A DNA stretch of 64,000 nt from Hyphomicrobiales bacterium (lineage in GTDB: Bacteria; Pseudomonadota; Alphaproteobacteria; Rhizobiales; Rhizobiaceae). The notes under the pieces are model-generated. The model saw only the letters and a program-made list of their open reading frames with translations, did not search any database and was not told the origin of the DNA. The DNA lies in contig JAALLE010000004.1 in NCBI GenBank assembly GCA_011087605.1, positions 1 through 64,000 of the forward strand, read 5' to 3'. Within the stretch, counting starts at the first letter, position 1, and each line of letters begins with the position of its first letter. The translations under genes were made by a program, and so were the position numbers. Positions 30,234 to 40,547 of this stretch are shown here, one piece after another.

Positions 30234-30983
30234 TCAAATAAACGGCGCGGCAGCAGGACTGGTGCGAGGCTCATAATCGAAATGCTCAATCATATGATCG
30301 GCCCAGGCGTCGTAACCCAGTTCACTGGCGTGAAACCCGTCACGGCAATAGCCTTCAGGCCGTACATCCTGGAGCGGAGGCACGCAGACCGCGCCCCTTT
30401 CGACACACAGTTGAGCTCCCTTTCGGTTGAGCAAACCCGCACGCAGGTTCAATATATATCCCAACGCTGAAGGCAAAGCTGGCACTTTGCGCATGTCGAT
30501 CGCTTGATGCCAGAACAGCTTCGCCTCGGGGTAACGTGTCCTGACCGAATAGAGCAATGTTCCAAATTCTTTCTTCCAGCGTTTCACCGTATGCCAGTTT
30601 TTCATGTCATTGGTGCCGAGCATGATGATGATATGTGTATAATCTGCTGTCGGTAGATTTGGCACAACATGGTCCCTTATTTCTCCAGCCACGGCACTGT
30701 TGTGCCCGGAAATATGCCAACTGACTGTATTGCCTGATTTCTCATGCAGTTTGCGCGCAATCTGCGGTCCGATGGCACCCAAAGTGTGGTCGATGCCGAC
30801 CGCAGCAGCGGAAGAATCTCCCAACGCCAGAATTTTGATGACGGGTTTGCCTTTGCCAAACTGACCAGACCGCGGGCCCACTGCGGGTGACAGGCGCAAT
30901 GAGTTCTGGCGAACATATATGCCCTGGACGACATAAAGCGGGAAACAAAGCCAGGACAAGATTGAAGTGAGAATTGGAGACAT
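30234..30983 (-). CDS. SGNH/GDSL hydrolase family protein
   Basis: ILALGDSSAAAVG, MLGTNDMKNW, DGFHASELGYDAWADHM blocks. Confidence 0.82.
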   Translation of the reverse strand: MSPILTSILSWLCFPLYVVQGIYVRQNSLRLSPAVGPRSGQFGKGKPVIKILALGDSSAAAVGIDHTLGAIGPQIARKLHEKSGNTVSWHISGHNSAVAGEIRDHVVPNLPTADYTHIIIMLGTNDMKNWHTVKRWKKEFGTLLYSVRTRYPEAKLFWHQAIDMRKVPALPSALGYILNLRAGLLNRKGAQLCVERGAVCVPPLQDVRPEGYCRDGFHASELGYDAWADHMIEHFDYEPRTSPAAAPFI

Positions 30984-31060
30984 GGATTAATGATGCTCGG
31001 TCAAACAGGCTTCTTAGCAACCACAAATTTCGAGCCGCGTCATCCCCGGGATCGTTTCGA

Positions 31061-32182
31061 TCAATCAAATTCCTCGCGCAGGGCCGCACCATGTTGATCC
31101 AATTTTGGGACAGCGCCAAACCGAGATCTGACACCATCAACAATCGCTGCCGGCGACAGAATTTCAATTTCTTCTCCAGCCGCTTCAACCGTCACCCAAT
31201 TATTCTGGGGATGAGCCACAAAGTCATCTAGATCCGACAAGCGGCCAAACGCAATTTTTGCCTTCTGAAGCAGTTCGATCATGGATTCTCGATCAAGTTG
31301 GGCAAAACCAGACGCGACGAAACCGTCAACCGCGTGACGATTTTCCACACGCTCAGAATTGTTGCGGAACCCAACTTCTGATGGCAGGTTTTCATCGTTC
31401 AGCACCGTGCAGAGTCGCTGCCATTCCTGCTCGTTTTGAATCGAGATCAATAGTGGTTTTGAATCGCCACATTCAAACACACCATAAGGCGCAATAGTCG
31501 GGTGTTTAAGACCAAGGCGTCCTGGGGTTTTGCCACCATATCGGTGCTGCATCATCGGCACGTTCATCCAGTCGGCAAGGGAATGGAACAGCGATACAGC
31601 AATTGCCCTGCCCTGCCCGGTGCGGCTTCGCGCAAACAGGGCTTGCAGAATGGCGGCGTGGGCGGCCATGCCAGCAGCAATATCGCAGACCGATACACCG
31701 ACGCGCGCTGGGCCTTCCGGGGTGCCATTGATGGCACACAAACCACTCTCGGCCTGGATCAGTAAGTCATAGGCTTTCTGATCGCGGCGCGGCCCTTCTT
31801 CGCCATAGCCCGAGATTGAGCAGGTAACCAGTGCCGGATTGGCCAAACGCATGTCCTCCAATCCCAAACCAAGGCGCTCCAACGCACCCGGAGCCAGATT
31901 CTGAATGACGATGTCAGCCTTTGCGACGATGTTCTTCAAAATATCGAGGTCCTGAGGCGTTTTCAAATCCAACGCAATGCTTTCCTTGCCGCGGTTCAAC
32001 CAGACGAAATAGGCGCTGTTGCCTTTTGCCAGAGAGTCATAGCCTCGGGCAAAATCACCTTCGGGACGTTCAACCTTGATGACGCGGGCTCCAGCGTCGG
32101 CAAGTCGGCCGGACGCATAGGGTGCTGCCACCGCCTGTTCGATGGCAACAACGATAATGCCTTCAAGGTCTTTCATGGCCAA
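31061..32182 (-). CDS. CaiB/BaiF (family III) CoA-transferase
   Basis: AAPYASGRLADAGARVIKVERPEGDFARGYD; FVWLNRGKESIALDLK. Confidence 0.92.
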   Translation of the reverse strand: MAMKDLEGIIVVAIEQAVAAPYASGRLADAGARVIKVERPEGDFARGYDSLAKGNSAYFVWLNRGKESIALDLKTPQDLDILKNIVAKADIVIQNLAPGALERLGLGLEDMRLANPALVTCSISGYGEEGPRRDQKAYDLLIQAESGLCAINGTPEGPARVGVSVCDIAAGMAAHAAILQALFARSRTGQGRAIAVSLFHSLADWMNVPMMQHRYGGKTPGRLGLKHPTIAPYGVFECGDSKPLLISIQNEQEWQRLCTVLNDENLPSEVGFRNNSERVENRHAVDGFVASGFAQLDRESMIELLQKAKIAFGRLSDLDDFVAHPQNNWVTVEAAGEEIEILSPAAIVDGVRSRFGAVPKLDQHGAALREEFD

Positions 32183-32297
32183 CTACTTTTGTGCGGTTTG
32201 AATGCTGCATAACATTTCTATCCAAAAGCCATTGATTTGATCACAAATCAATCGACTTTTACTGGACAAGCAGTCCAACTGATTTCAGCATGGGCCT

Positions 32298-33119
32298 ATG
32301 GTCGTCCTCAAAATACTCCAGACTGCGGCATTGGGAGCAGCTTTCCTGTGCTCCAGTCATGCCAAAGCTGCCGATACCGAAGTCGATGTTGAGCTGGTGC
32401 TCGCGGTTGATGTTTCCCGTTCGATGACGCCGCGGGAGCTGGAAATTCAGCGGCGCGGTTATGCCGAAGCACTGGTTAGTGATGAGGTCATCGGTGCGAT
32501 AAAAGGGGGACTGATTGGTCGCGTCGCGTTGCGCTATATCGAATGGGCAGGTCATGGATCACAAAGGGTGATTGTCGACTGGACGTTGGTGAAAAACCGT
32601 CAGGACGCAGAACAAGTTGCAGCTCAATTGGTCGCCAAATTTGATTCGTCCCTGCGTCGGACTTCAATTTCCAGTGCCATTGACCATGCCCGTCGCAGCT
32701 TTGAAGAAAACAAATTCACGGCGATGCGCCAGGTGATCGATATTTCCGGAGACGGACCCAATAATGCGGGCATCCCGGTTCTGGAGGCCCGTGCTGCGGC
32801 TCTCGCTGCAGGCATTGTCATCAACGGACTGCCACTGATGACCAAGGACGGGTATTACAGCCGCTTCAATCTTGATGATCTGGACGAATATTACCGCCAA
32901 TGCGTGATCGGCGGACCCGCGTCATTTGTAATTCCGGTTTTGGAATGGGAGCAGTTTTCAGCAGCGGTGCGCCAGAAACTTGTGCAGGAACTGGCGTCAT
33001 TCGAGACTGCGCCCATTCTCAACGCAAGCTTTCATCAAACTCCCAATTCCGACTACGACTGCCTGATCGGGGAGAAAATCTGGCAGCGACGGCGGCTGGA
33101 TTGGGGAGATGATCTCTAG
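32298..33119 (+). CDS. DUF1194 (vWA-like) secreted protein
   Basis: VDVELVLAVDVSRSMTPRELEIQRRGYAEAL; IDISGDGPNN. Confidence 0.88.
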   Translation: MVVLKILQTAALGAAFLCSSHAKAADTEVDVELVLAVDVSRSMTPRELEIQRRGYAEALVSDEVIGAIKGGLIGRVALRYIEWAGHGSQRVIVDWTLVKNRQDAEQVAAQLVAKFDSSLRRTSISSAIDHARRSFEENKFTAMRQVIDISGDGPNNAGIPVLEARAAALAAGIVINGLPLMTKDGYYSRFNLDDLDEYYRQCVIGGPASFVIPVLEWEQFSAAVRQKLVQELASFETAPILNASFHQTPNSDYDCLIGEKIWQRRRLDWGDDL

Positions 33120-33131
33120 AACCTGTTAAAA

Positions 33132-34157
33132 TCAACCAGCTTCGAGACCCTCATTCCATTCACCTTTGGCGGCCAGGCTGTTCATTTTGGCCCTCTGGGT
33201 GAAAGCGGAGCTTCCAGCTTCAATGTTATCTGCGTTGCCCTTCCACGCCTGAAGAGCCGATGCCTGCAAGGCACGACCGTAGGAATATGTCAGCGCCCAT
33301 GGAGTGTCGTAGGCGGCGTTCATTGCGTTGAGATTGGTGGTCGCCTCAAGCACTGACTGGCCGCCGGACAGAAACGCAATGCCCGGCACGGCAGCTGGTA
33401 CAGCTCTTTTCAATACAGCAACGGTATGGTGGGCAACTTCTTCTGGTGAATTTTGTGTAGAGCATTTACTACCAGGCACCACCATGTTTGGCTTCAGGAT
33501 CATGCCCTCAAGTTTCACATTCTGGTCGTGCAATTCCGTAAACACCGTTTGCAGCACGGCACTTGTGACCTCGTGACAACGCTCAATTGTATGGTCTGCC
33601 GGATCAGCATCCATTTGCACTTCTGGCTCAACGATTGGCACGATTCCTGCTTCCTGGCACAGCGCCGCATATCTAGCCAAAGCATGCGCATTGGCCTTGA
33701 TGCCGCCATAGGTTGGACGAACCGCGTCAATCGAGATGACAGCACGCCATTTTGCAAAACGGGCCCCGGCCTCGTAATACTTAGCCAGCCGGTTGCGCAG
33801 TCCATCGAGACCTTCCGTCACGGTTTCCCCTGGCGCTGAAGGCAAGGGATGGGCGCCCATATCAACCTTGATGCCAGGAACGGCACCTGCGGCCTTGATC
33901 AAATCGACAAAGGGCGTGCCGTCGGCAGCTTTTTGATAGAGGGTCTCTTCAAACATGATGACGCCGGATATGCAGTTATTCATTGCTTCTTGCGAACGGA
34001 ACAACATTTCGCGATAGGCTTGGCGATTATCTTCTGTATTTTCCGTTTCAATGGAATCAAAACGCTTTTTTATGGTGCCGGTGGATTCATCCGCCGCCAA
34101 TATGCCCTGCCCCGGCTGCACCATGGCTTGTGCAATATCTTCTATCCGCTCGGTCAT
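33132..34157 (-). CDS. fba: Class I fructose-bisphosphate aldolase
   Basis: GILAADESTGTIKKRF, ARFAKWRAVI, EGMILKPNMV, AFLSGGQS. Confidence 0.95.
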   Translation of the reverse strand: MTERIEDIAQAMVQPGQGILAADESTGTIKKRFDSIETENTEDNRQAYREMLFRSQEAMNNCISGVIMFEETLYQKAADGTPFVDLIKAAGAVPGIKVDMGAHPLPSAPGETVTEGLDGLRNRLAKYYEAGARFAKWRAVISIDAVRPTYGGIKANAHALARYAALCQEAGIVPIVEPEVQMDADPADHTIERCHEVTSAVLQTVFTELHDQNVKLEGMILKPNMVVPGSKCSTQNSPEEVAHHTVAVLKRAVPAAVPGIAFLSGGQSVLEATTNLNAMNAAYDTPWALTYSYGRALQASALQAWKGNADNIEAGSSAFTQRAKMNSLAAKGEWNEGLEAG

Positions 34158-34279
34158 CGAGGCATTCTCCTGGTTGGTGCTGGTTGCAAGGTTCGTATCA
34201 GGGTCGCTGGCCTGTGGAAATATCGATGTGATGATTGAATCGATTGAGTTGGCATAAATTCAACAAGAAATGCCCCAAT

Positions 34280-35473
34280 CTATCGCGACAAAGCCACAAC
34301 TCCAGGAAGTTCTTTGCCTTCCATCCATTCCAGAAAGGCACCACCGGCGGTGGACACATAGGTAAAATCATCTGCGACACCCGCATGGTTGAGCGCGGCC
34401 ACCGTATCTCCACCCCCGGCAACAGAGACAAGTTTACCTTGGCGCGTTTGATTTGCCGCAGCCTTTGCTGCCTGCACGGTCGCCGTGTCAAATGGTGGGA
34501 TTTCGAACGCTCCCAACGGCCCATTCCAGACCAAAGTTTTTGCTGCAGCTATGCGCTCGCAGATTGTTGCAACAGTGTCTGGGCCCGCATCCAATATCAT
34601 GCCGTCACCGGATACTTCATTCGCCCCCATAACCTGATTTGGCGCATTGGCCTTGAAAGCTTCTGCCACAACCACGTCGCTGGGCAGAATGATCTCACAA
34701 TCATCTTCAACCGCCCGCCGCAAAATACTTCTCGCAGTTTCGGCAAGGTCGTGTTCGCAAAGGCTATTGCCGACAGGCTTGCCCTGTGCGGCCAAAAATG
34801 TATTGGCCATGCCCCCGCCGATGACCAGATGGTCCACCCGGCTGACCAGATTTCCCAGCAGATCCAGTTTGGTCGATATTTTTGCGCCACCAACAATAGC
34901 GATAACCGGGTGGGCCGGAGCACCGAGACCGCTCTGCAATGCTTCAAGTTCGGCCTGCATGGTGCGCCCGGCATAGGCAGGCAGGTGTTCTGCAATTCCA
35001 ACTGTCGACGCATGGGCCCGGTGGGCAGCACTGAAGGCGTCGTTGACATAGATGTCGCCGAGATTAGCAAGCTCCTTGCCGAATGGTGGATTGTTCTTTT
35101 CTTCGCACGGATGAAAGCGGGTATTTTCCAACAGCAAAATGTCGCCATTATCCAGAGAGGCGATGGCATCAATCGCCGATGACCCGCAGCAATCATTTGC
35201 AAACGCTACCGGCTTTTCAAAAACTTCTGCCAGGGAAGGCACGACCGGATGCAACGACATTTGCGGCACAACCTGTCCCTTGGGCCGGCCGAAATGGGCC
35301 AACAGAATCACCTTGGCGCCAAGATTGCTCAATTCAGTAATTGTCGGTTTGATTCGTTGAATCCGCGTCAGGTCGGTTACGCGCGCGTCATCCATCGGCA
35401 CATTGATGTCCACGCGCACCAAAATCCGCTTGCCGGTTACGTCTGGCAGGTCGTCGATTGTCTTAAATTGCAT
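34280..35473 (-). CDS. pgk: Phosphoglycerate kinase
   Basis: [38 protein letters not shown]. Confidence 0.96.
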   Translation of the reverse strand: MQFKTIDDLPDVTGKRILVRVDINVPMDDARVTDLTRIQRIKPTITELSNLGAKVILLAHFGRPKGQVVPQMSLHPVVPSLAEVFEKPVAFANDCCGSSAIDAIASLDNGDILLLENTRFHPCEEKNNPPFGKELANLGDIYVNDAFSAAHRAHASTVGIAEHLPAYAGRTMQAELEALQSGLGAPAHPVIAIVGGAKISTKLDLLGNLVSRVDHLVIGGGMANTFLAAQGKPVGNSLCEHDLAETARSILRRAVEDDCEIILPSDVVVAEAFKANAPNQVMGANEVSGDGMILDAGPDTVATICERIAAAKTLVWNGPLGAFEIPPFDTATVQAAKAAANQTRQGKLVSVAGGGDTVAALNHAGVADDFTYVSTAGGAFLEWMEGKELPGVVALSR

Positions 35474-35644
35474 TTCAACATGTCCATTTTAACAGGATGA
35501 TAACCATCTCTGCTTACTCATTAAGCAGAGTTTATGTGACTGGAAAGTTCGCCCTGTTGTCTAGCGTAATTGAGTGTTTGAGTATTCCCCTCAACATCAC
35601 CGATTTGACGATATCCCCCCTTCATAACCGTGAGGAGCGGTAAT

Positions 35645-35800
35645 ATGAAGAGCTGGCGATGGTATGACCGTGCAGACCAGGTCTGCAGACTGCGTCGCGA
35701 GCGCGACGACGGTATTCATGTTCGTAAAAATGGCGATTTGTATCTGGTTCATCCAGGCCATCGCACCCGCAGGCCCAAAGCCAAACAAGCTCAAGGCTAG
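35645..35800 (+). CDS. Basic small protein, 51 aa, absent from the ORF track
   Basis: MKSWRWYDRADQVCRLRRERDDGIHVRKNGDLYLVHPGHRTRRPKAKQAQG; GAGGAG SD 7-12 bp upstream. Confidence 0.5.
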   Translation: MKSWRWYDRADQVCRLRRERDDGIHVRKNGDLYLVHPGHRTRRPKAKQAQG

Positions 35801-35832
35801 AGTCATTCACGCTGAAATGGACTCAATTCTGC

Positions 35833-36921
35833 CTAAACGGGAACGACTCTAGGCTTTTCCTGTCCAAGATCTGTGGGACTCAATTTCGGCGATTGCGCGG
35901 CGATTGAACTTTGATTGAGTACCTTGCCCATGTGAACGGCGAGATCAGTCATGCGGCAGGAAAAACCCCATTCATTGTCATACCACGCCATCACCTGAAC
36001 CATGGTGCCGTTCATCACCCGCGTTTGTGCAGGCGCAAAACAGGAAGAGTGTGGATCATGGCTGAAATCTACGGAGACTTTTGGCGCCGGATCGTAAGAC
36101 AAAATCCCACTCAACTTTTCTCCGGCGGCCGCTTCCATCGCTGCGTTGATTTCCTCCGCGGAAGTGTCGCGCTTGGCGACGAACTTCAAATCGATCAAGG
36201 ACACATTTGGTGTCGGCACCCGCACTGCTGAACCGTCGATGCGGCCCTTCAACTGGGGCAGAACCAACGCCACAGCCTTGGCTGCACCGGTGGAGGTCGG
36301 GATCATCGACATCGCCGCCGAGCGGGCCCGGTAAACGTCTTTATGATTGCGGTCCAGCGTTGGCTGATCGCCAGTATAGGAATGAACGGTTGTCATAAAT
36401 CCGTGTTCGATACCAATGGCGTCGTCGAGAACCGCGCAAACCGGAGCCAGACAATTGGTTGTGCAGGAAGCGGCAGAGACAACCAGATCATCTGTCGTAA
36501 TATCACTTTCGTTGACACCATAAACAATCGTTCGGTCTGCTGGCTTGCCGGGGCCTGACAAAAGAACCCGCTTGGCTCCGGCTTCGATGTGCGACATCGA
36601 TTTTTCGGTGCTGTTGAATGCTCCGGTACATTCCAGAACAATATCAACGTCAAGATCTTTCCAAGGCAGGTTGGCCGGGTTCCGGTCGGCCAGAAACGGA
36701 ATAGGACCGCGGCCGAAGTCAATGGTTGATTCTGTTGTGGTAATGGTTCCAGGAAATGGTCCGTGCGCACTGTCATATCGCAACAGATGGGCGTGGGTTT
36801 CGATGTCACCCGAGTTGTTGATGGCGACAATTTCTATGTCATGGCGGTTGAGTTCGTGGATCGCCCGCAAAGTGTGACGACCAATTCGACCAAAACCGTT
36901 AATGGCAACTCTCACGACCAT
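35833..36921 (-). CDS. gap: Type I glyceraldehyde-3-phosphate dehydrogenase
   Basis: VAINGFGRIGRHTLRA, SAASCTTNCLAPV active site, WYDNEWGFSCRM. Confidence 0.96.
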   Translation of the reverse strand: MVVRVAINGFGRIGRHTLRAIHELNRHDIEIVAINNSGDIETHAHLLRYDSAHGPFPGTITTTESTIDFGRGPIPFLADRNPANLPWKDLDVDIVLECTGAFNSTEKSMSHIEAGAKRVLLSGPGKPADRTIVYGVNESDITTDDLVVSAASCTTNCLAPVCAVLDDAIGIEHGFMTTVHSYTGDQPTLDRNHKDVYRARSAAMSMIPTSTGAAKAVALVLPQLKGRIDGSAVRVPTPNVSLIDLKFVAKRDTSAEEINAAMEAAAGEKLSGILSYDPAPKVSVDFSHDPHSSCFAPAQTRVMNGTMVQVMAWYDNEWGFSCRMTDLAVHMGKVLNQSSIAAQSPKLSPTDLGQEKPRVVPV

Positions 36922-37009
36922 GATTTCCTACCTCGCATTCAGTCCAAAATTCAGACTATTGCGGCGCTATAGGCACAGAAGTACTAACGGTCTACCCCTG
37001 CTTTGGAAC

Positions 37010-37042
37010 CTAAACGATTTAGTTCAAAACTAAACGATTTAG
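37010..37042. promoter_or_regulatory. Tandem operator-like repeat upstream of gap
   Basis: CTAAACGATTTAG twice (37010-37022, 37030-37042), 20-bp period, within larger inverted symmetry AACCTAAA...TTTAGGTT. Confidence 0.6.
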
Positions 37043-37098
37043 GTTTCAGACAGATTGGTGAATTGCCTAACTGTTACTCAATTGAGCTGGTAAATTTT

Positions 37099-39096
37099 CT
37101 ATTCAGATGCGGTCGACAATTTCGCCTCGACAGCCTCTACAACGGCCTCAGCGGTAATGCCAAAATGGGCATAAAGCTCTTTGTAAGGAGCCGATGCACC
37201 AAATCCTGACATGCCGACAAATACTGCATCAGAACCGATTATTGCGTCCCAGCCCTGTCGAATGGCCGCCTCAATGCCGACATTGACAGCTGAATTGCCA
37301 ATTACGCTGGCGCGATAGGCATCGCCTTGTGCTTCAAACAATTCAAAACAGGGAACAGAAATGACCCGTGTTGCATGACCGGCCGCATCCAGAGCGGCTT
37401 TTGCAGCCATGGCGATTTCCACTTCCGAACCGCTGGCGAACAGCGAGACTTCCGCTTCTTCACTTCCAGATGAAGCGGCTTCGTAAGCACCCCGACCGCA
37501 TAAGTTCTCGCCTTCATATGACGTGCGAACCGGTTCCAGATCCTGACGCGTCAGCGCAATGGCGGAAGGGCCGTCGGCAGATTCCAGAGCCAATTGCCAG
37601 CATTCAGCCGTTTCTGTCACATCGGCGGGGCGGAATACTTTGAGATTTGGGATGGCGCGCAGGGCAGCCAGGTGCTCCACCGGTTGGTGAGTGGGTCCGT
37701 CTTCGCCCAAACCAATTGAATCATGGGTCAGAACGTGGATGGCGCGAATGCCCATCAAGGCGGCGAGGCGGATCGACGGGCGGCAATAATCTGAAAAGAT
37801 CAGGAAACCGCCGGAATACGGGATCAGGCCACCATGCAGGGCAATTCCGTTCATCGCAGCAGCCATGGCATGTTCACGAATTCCCCAGTGGACAAAGCGA
37901 CCGGAAAAATCATCCGGCGTAATTGGCGGGGTCTGACTGGTATTGGTGTTGTTGGATCCGGTCAGGTCAGCCGATCCACCCAGAGTTTCGCTCAATATTC
38001 CATTGATCACTTCAAGCACCGCCTGTGACGCCTTGCGGGTTGCTTTTTTGGGAGGCTCGGCAGCAATTTCTTTTTTCAGTTCTTGAATTTTCTCATCAAA
38101 TTTGGCGGGCAAATCGCCGCGCTGTCGACGCTCGAATTCACCCCGCAAATTGGCATCGGAATCCGACAGTCGCTGTTCCCAGTCTTTACGCGTATGGGTG
38201 CCGCGTAATCCAGCTATCCGCCAATTGTCGAGCACATCCTCCGGAACTTCAAATGGTTCAGCGTCCCACTCCAAGGCAGCGCGGGCTCCGGCGATTTCAT
38301 CTGGTCCCAATGGAGCACCATGGGCAGCGGCGGTACCGGCCTTGTTGGGGGCGCCAAAACCGATCTTGGTCTTACAGGCAATCAGCGTTGGTTTCTGCGA
38401 TGCCTGAGCGGATTCGATGGCACCTGCAATCGCGTCGTGGTCGTGACCGTCAACTGAAATGGTATTCCAATTGGCTGATTCAAACCGACCGATCTGGTCG
38501 GTCGAGTCCGATATCGAGATCGGACCGTCGATCGATATGTTGTTGTCATCCCAGAAAACGATCAGCTTGTTGAGCTTCAAATGGCCGGCAAGTGTAATGG
38601 CTTCCTGACTGATACCTTCCATCAGACATCCATCACCAGCAAGGCAATAGGTGTGATGGTCGACCAGATCATTGCCAAATTCATCGGACAATTTGCGTTC
38701 GGCCATCGCCATGCCCACAGCATTGGCAATGCCCTGCCCCAAAGGACCGGTCGTGGTTTCAATTCCGGCGGCATGGCCATATTCAGGATGACCGGCGGTA
38801 TTTGATCCAAGCTGACGGAAATTTTTGATCTGCTGAATGTCGATATCTTTATAGCCCAGCAAATATAGCGATGAATAAAGCAGCATGGACCCATGTCCGG
38901 CCGACAGCACAAACCGGTCGCGGTCTGGCCAGGATGGCTGTTTGGGGTCAAATTTCATAAAGCGGGTAAACAAAACCGTTGCAATGTCGGCGGCACCCAT
39001 GGGCAGGCCTGGATGTCCGGAATTTGCCTGCTGAACAGCGTCGGCGGAAAGAAACCTGATGGCGTGCGCCATGCGTGTATTTTTTTGCTGGGTCAT
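37099..39096 (-). CDS. tkt: Transketolase
   Basis: [48 protein letters not shown]; start MTQQKNTRM at 39096. Confidence 0.95.
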   Translation of the reverse strand: MTQQKNTRMAHAIRFLSADAVQQANSGHPGLPMGAADIATVLFTRFMKFDPKQPSWPDRDRFVLSAGHGSMLLYSSLYLLGYKDIDIQQIKNFRQLGSNTAGHPEYGHAAGIETTTGPLGQGIANAVGMAMAERKLSDEFGNDLVDHHTYCLAGDGCLMEGISQEAITLAGHLKLNKLIVFWDDNNISIDGPISISDSTDQIGRFESANWNTISVDGHDHDAIAGAIESAQASQKPTLIACKTKIGFGAPNKAGTAAAHGAPLGPDEIAGARAALEWDAEPFEVPEDVLDNWRIAGLRGTHTRKDWEQRLSDSDANLRGEFERRQRGDLPAKFDEKIQELKKEIAAEPPKKATRKASQAVLEVINGILSETLGGSADLTGSNNTNTSQTPPITPDDFSGRFVHWGIREHAMAAAMNGIALHGGLIPYSGGFLIFSDYCRPSIRLAALMGIRAIHVLTHDSIGLGEDGPTHQPVEHLAALRAIPNLKVFRPADVTETAECWQLALESADGPSAIALTRQDLEPVRTSYEGENLCGRGAYEAASSGSEEAEVSLFASGSEVEIAMAAKAALDAAGHATRVISVPCFELFEAQGDAYRASVIGNSAVNVGIEAAIRQGWDAIIGSDAVFVGMSGFGASAPYKELYAHFGITAEAVVEAVEAKLSTASE

Positions 39097-39561
39097 ATCA
39101 ATTCGCGGATGATCCGCTTGCCTTGTTTTACCATATGTCGACCGGAGCCAGTCCGGTGAAAAATCGCGGCACACATAGCACTCAAGCCCGCTGAATCAAA
39201 GCTGCGATTGAACAAACTTTAAAAAACCACAATCGAATGCTCTTCAACCGCTCTGGTTATGTTGAAAACACGTTGAAACGGCGCATTGGGCACCGGACAA
39301 AGTGCCACTTCACCAGTCGAGTTTGAACTTCGCTGTCAGCCATTGAACCGTGTTTTGGGGGAGGTGGGACTAAGTTTTGGCGCTCTGACCAGCCATTGGA
39401 TGGGATGTTTTCAACAAATCCAATGGGTTTCACGTCTGCCAGTCGACTCAAAAGAATCTGGATAACGCATTCTGGCGATTGACGTTTTCGTGGTTTTCGA
39501 GTTTGACTGATCTAAGGCAGATTTGAGTCGACTACATCGGACCTGCATCAGTAGAGAGCAT

Positions 39562-39873
39562 ATGAGCGATTTGCAAAGCAATTTGACATCTGATGGTGAA
39601 ACCGGAGGTGGTCTGGGCACGGCATTGGCACGTCTTAACAAGGCTCTGGATTCACTGGATAATGCGGTTGATGCGTCGCTCGAATCAACGCATACAAGCG
39701 GTAGTTCAGGTGAAGAAGTTCAGCGAATGGCGGAAGATCGGGCCAAGTTGGCACAGGAGCTTGACAGCAGCGAAGATCGGGCCAAAAGACTTGAGGCGAC
39801 CAATCGAGAGGTCTCTCGACGGCTGGTAGCTGCAATGGAAACGGTTCGTGGCGTGCTGGATCAGCCCGTCTGA
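39562..39873 (+). CDS. DUF4164-like coiled-coil protein
   Basis: ALARLNKALDSLDNAVD, coiled-coil; immediately upstream of zapA. Confidence 0.7.
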   Translation: MSDLQSNLTSDGETGGGLGTALARLNKALDSLDNAVDASLESTHTSGSSGEEVQRMAEDRAKLAQELDSSEDRAKRLEATNREVSRRLVAAMETVRGVLDQPV

Positions 39874-39890
39874 CGCAGAGCGAGATAGTT

Positions 39891-40235
39891 ATGCCGCAGG
39901 TTGCAGTACAAATTAATGGTAAAACCTATCGGATGGCCTGCGATGAAGGTCAGGAAGCCCATTTGCTAGATCTGGCCCAGCGGTTTGACCGGACAATCCA
40001 CCAGCTGAAGGGATCATTTGGTGAAATCGGAGACCAACGCCTGACGGTTATGGCCGGGGTCATGGTGACCGACGAACTGGTCGCCTTGCAGCATAAGATT
40101 ACCGGCCTGGAATCCGAATTGGCCAAACTGCGTGTTGGCACCGGTGGACAACGCGAAGACCAGATTTCGGAAGCGCTCAATAAAACCGCAGAGCGCATAG
40201 AGAAAATCAGCGCCAAACTTACCAGCGTTGACTGA
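39891..40235 (+). CDS. zapA: Cell division protein ZapA
   Basis: VAVQINGKTYRMACDEGQEAHLLDLAQRFDRTI. Confidence 0.9.
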   Translation: MPQVAVQINGKTYRMACDEGQEAHLLDLAQRFDRTIHQLKGSFGEIGDQRLTVMAGVMVTDELVALQHKITGLESELAKLRVGTGGQREDQISEALNKTAERIEKISAKLTSVD

Positions 40236-40369
40236 TTGGAATTGCTGTCTGTTGCCATTTGACGGATAGATCGAGCCAGCCGGAAATCACTTTAAATTAA
40301 CGCAAGCTGCGAACTATTTATTCGCAATCTGCGAGTTGCACCCCTATAACAAATCAGCGCGGGCTGCGC

Positions 40370-40521
40370 GGTTGGTGTGACAATCATCCTCGGGGCCTTA
40401 CCGATTCTTGAGGGAGCTGTCCCTGTCCTTGCCCGTGGGCTTGGGCACACGGCGCCCACCTACGCTGTAGGTTCCAGGATCGATAAAACTCGCACGGCTT
40501 GTGCGGCTCGCCACTCAACAA
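40370..40521 (+). ncRNA. ssrS: 6S RNA (boundaries approximate)
   Basis: Conserved zapA-6S-fau synteny; CCTCGGGGCC...CTTGCCCGTGGGCTTGGGCACACGGCGCCCACCTACGCTGTAGGTTCCAGGAT typical of alphaproteobacterial 6S. Confidence 0.88.
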
Positions 40522-40547
40522 CATGACGGCCCTTCAGGACTGCCCAA

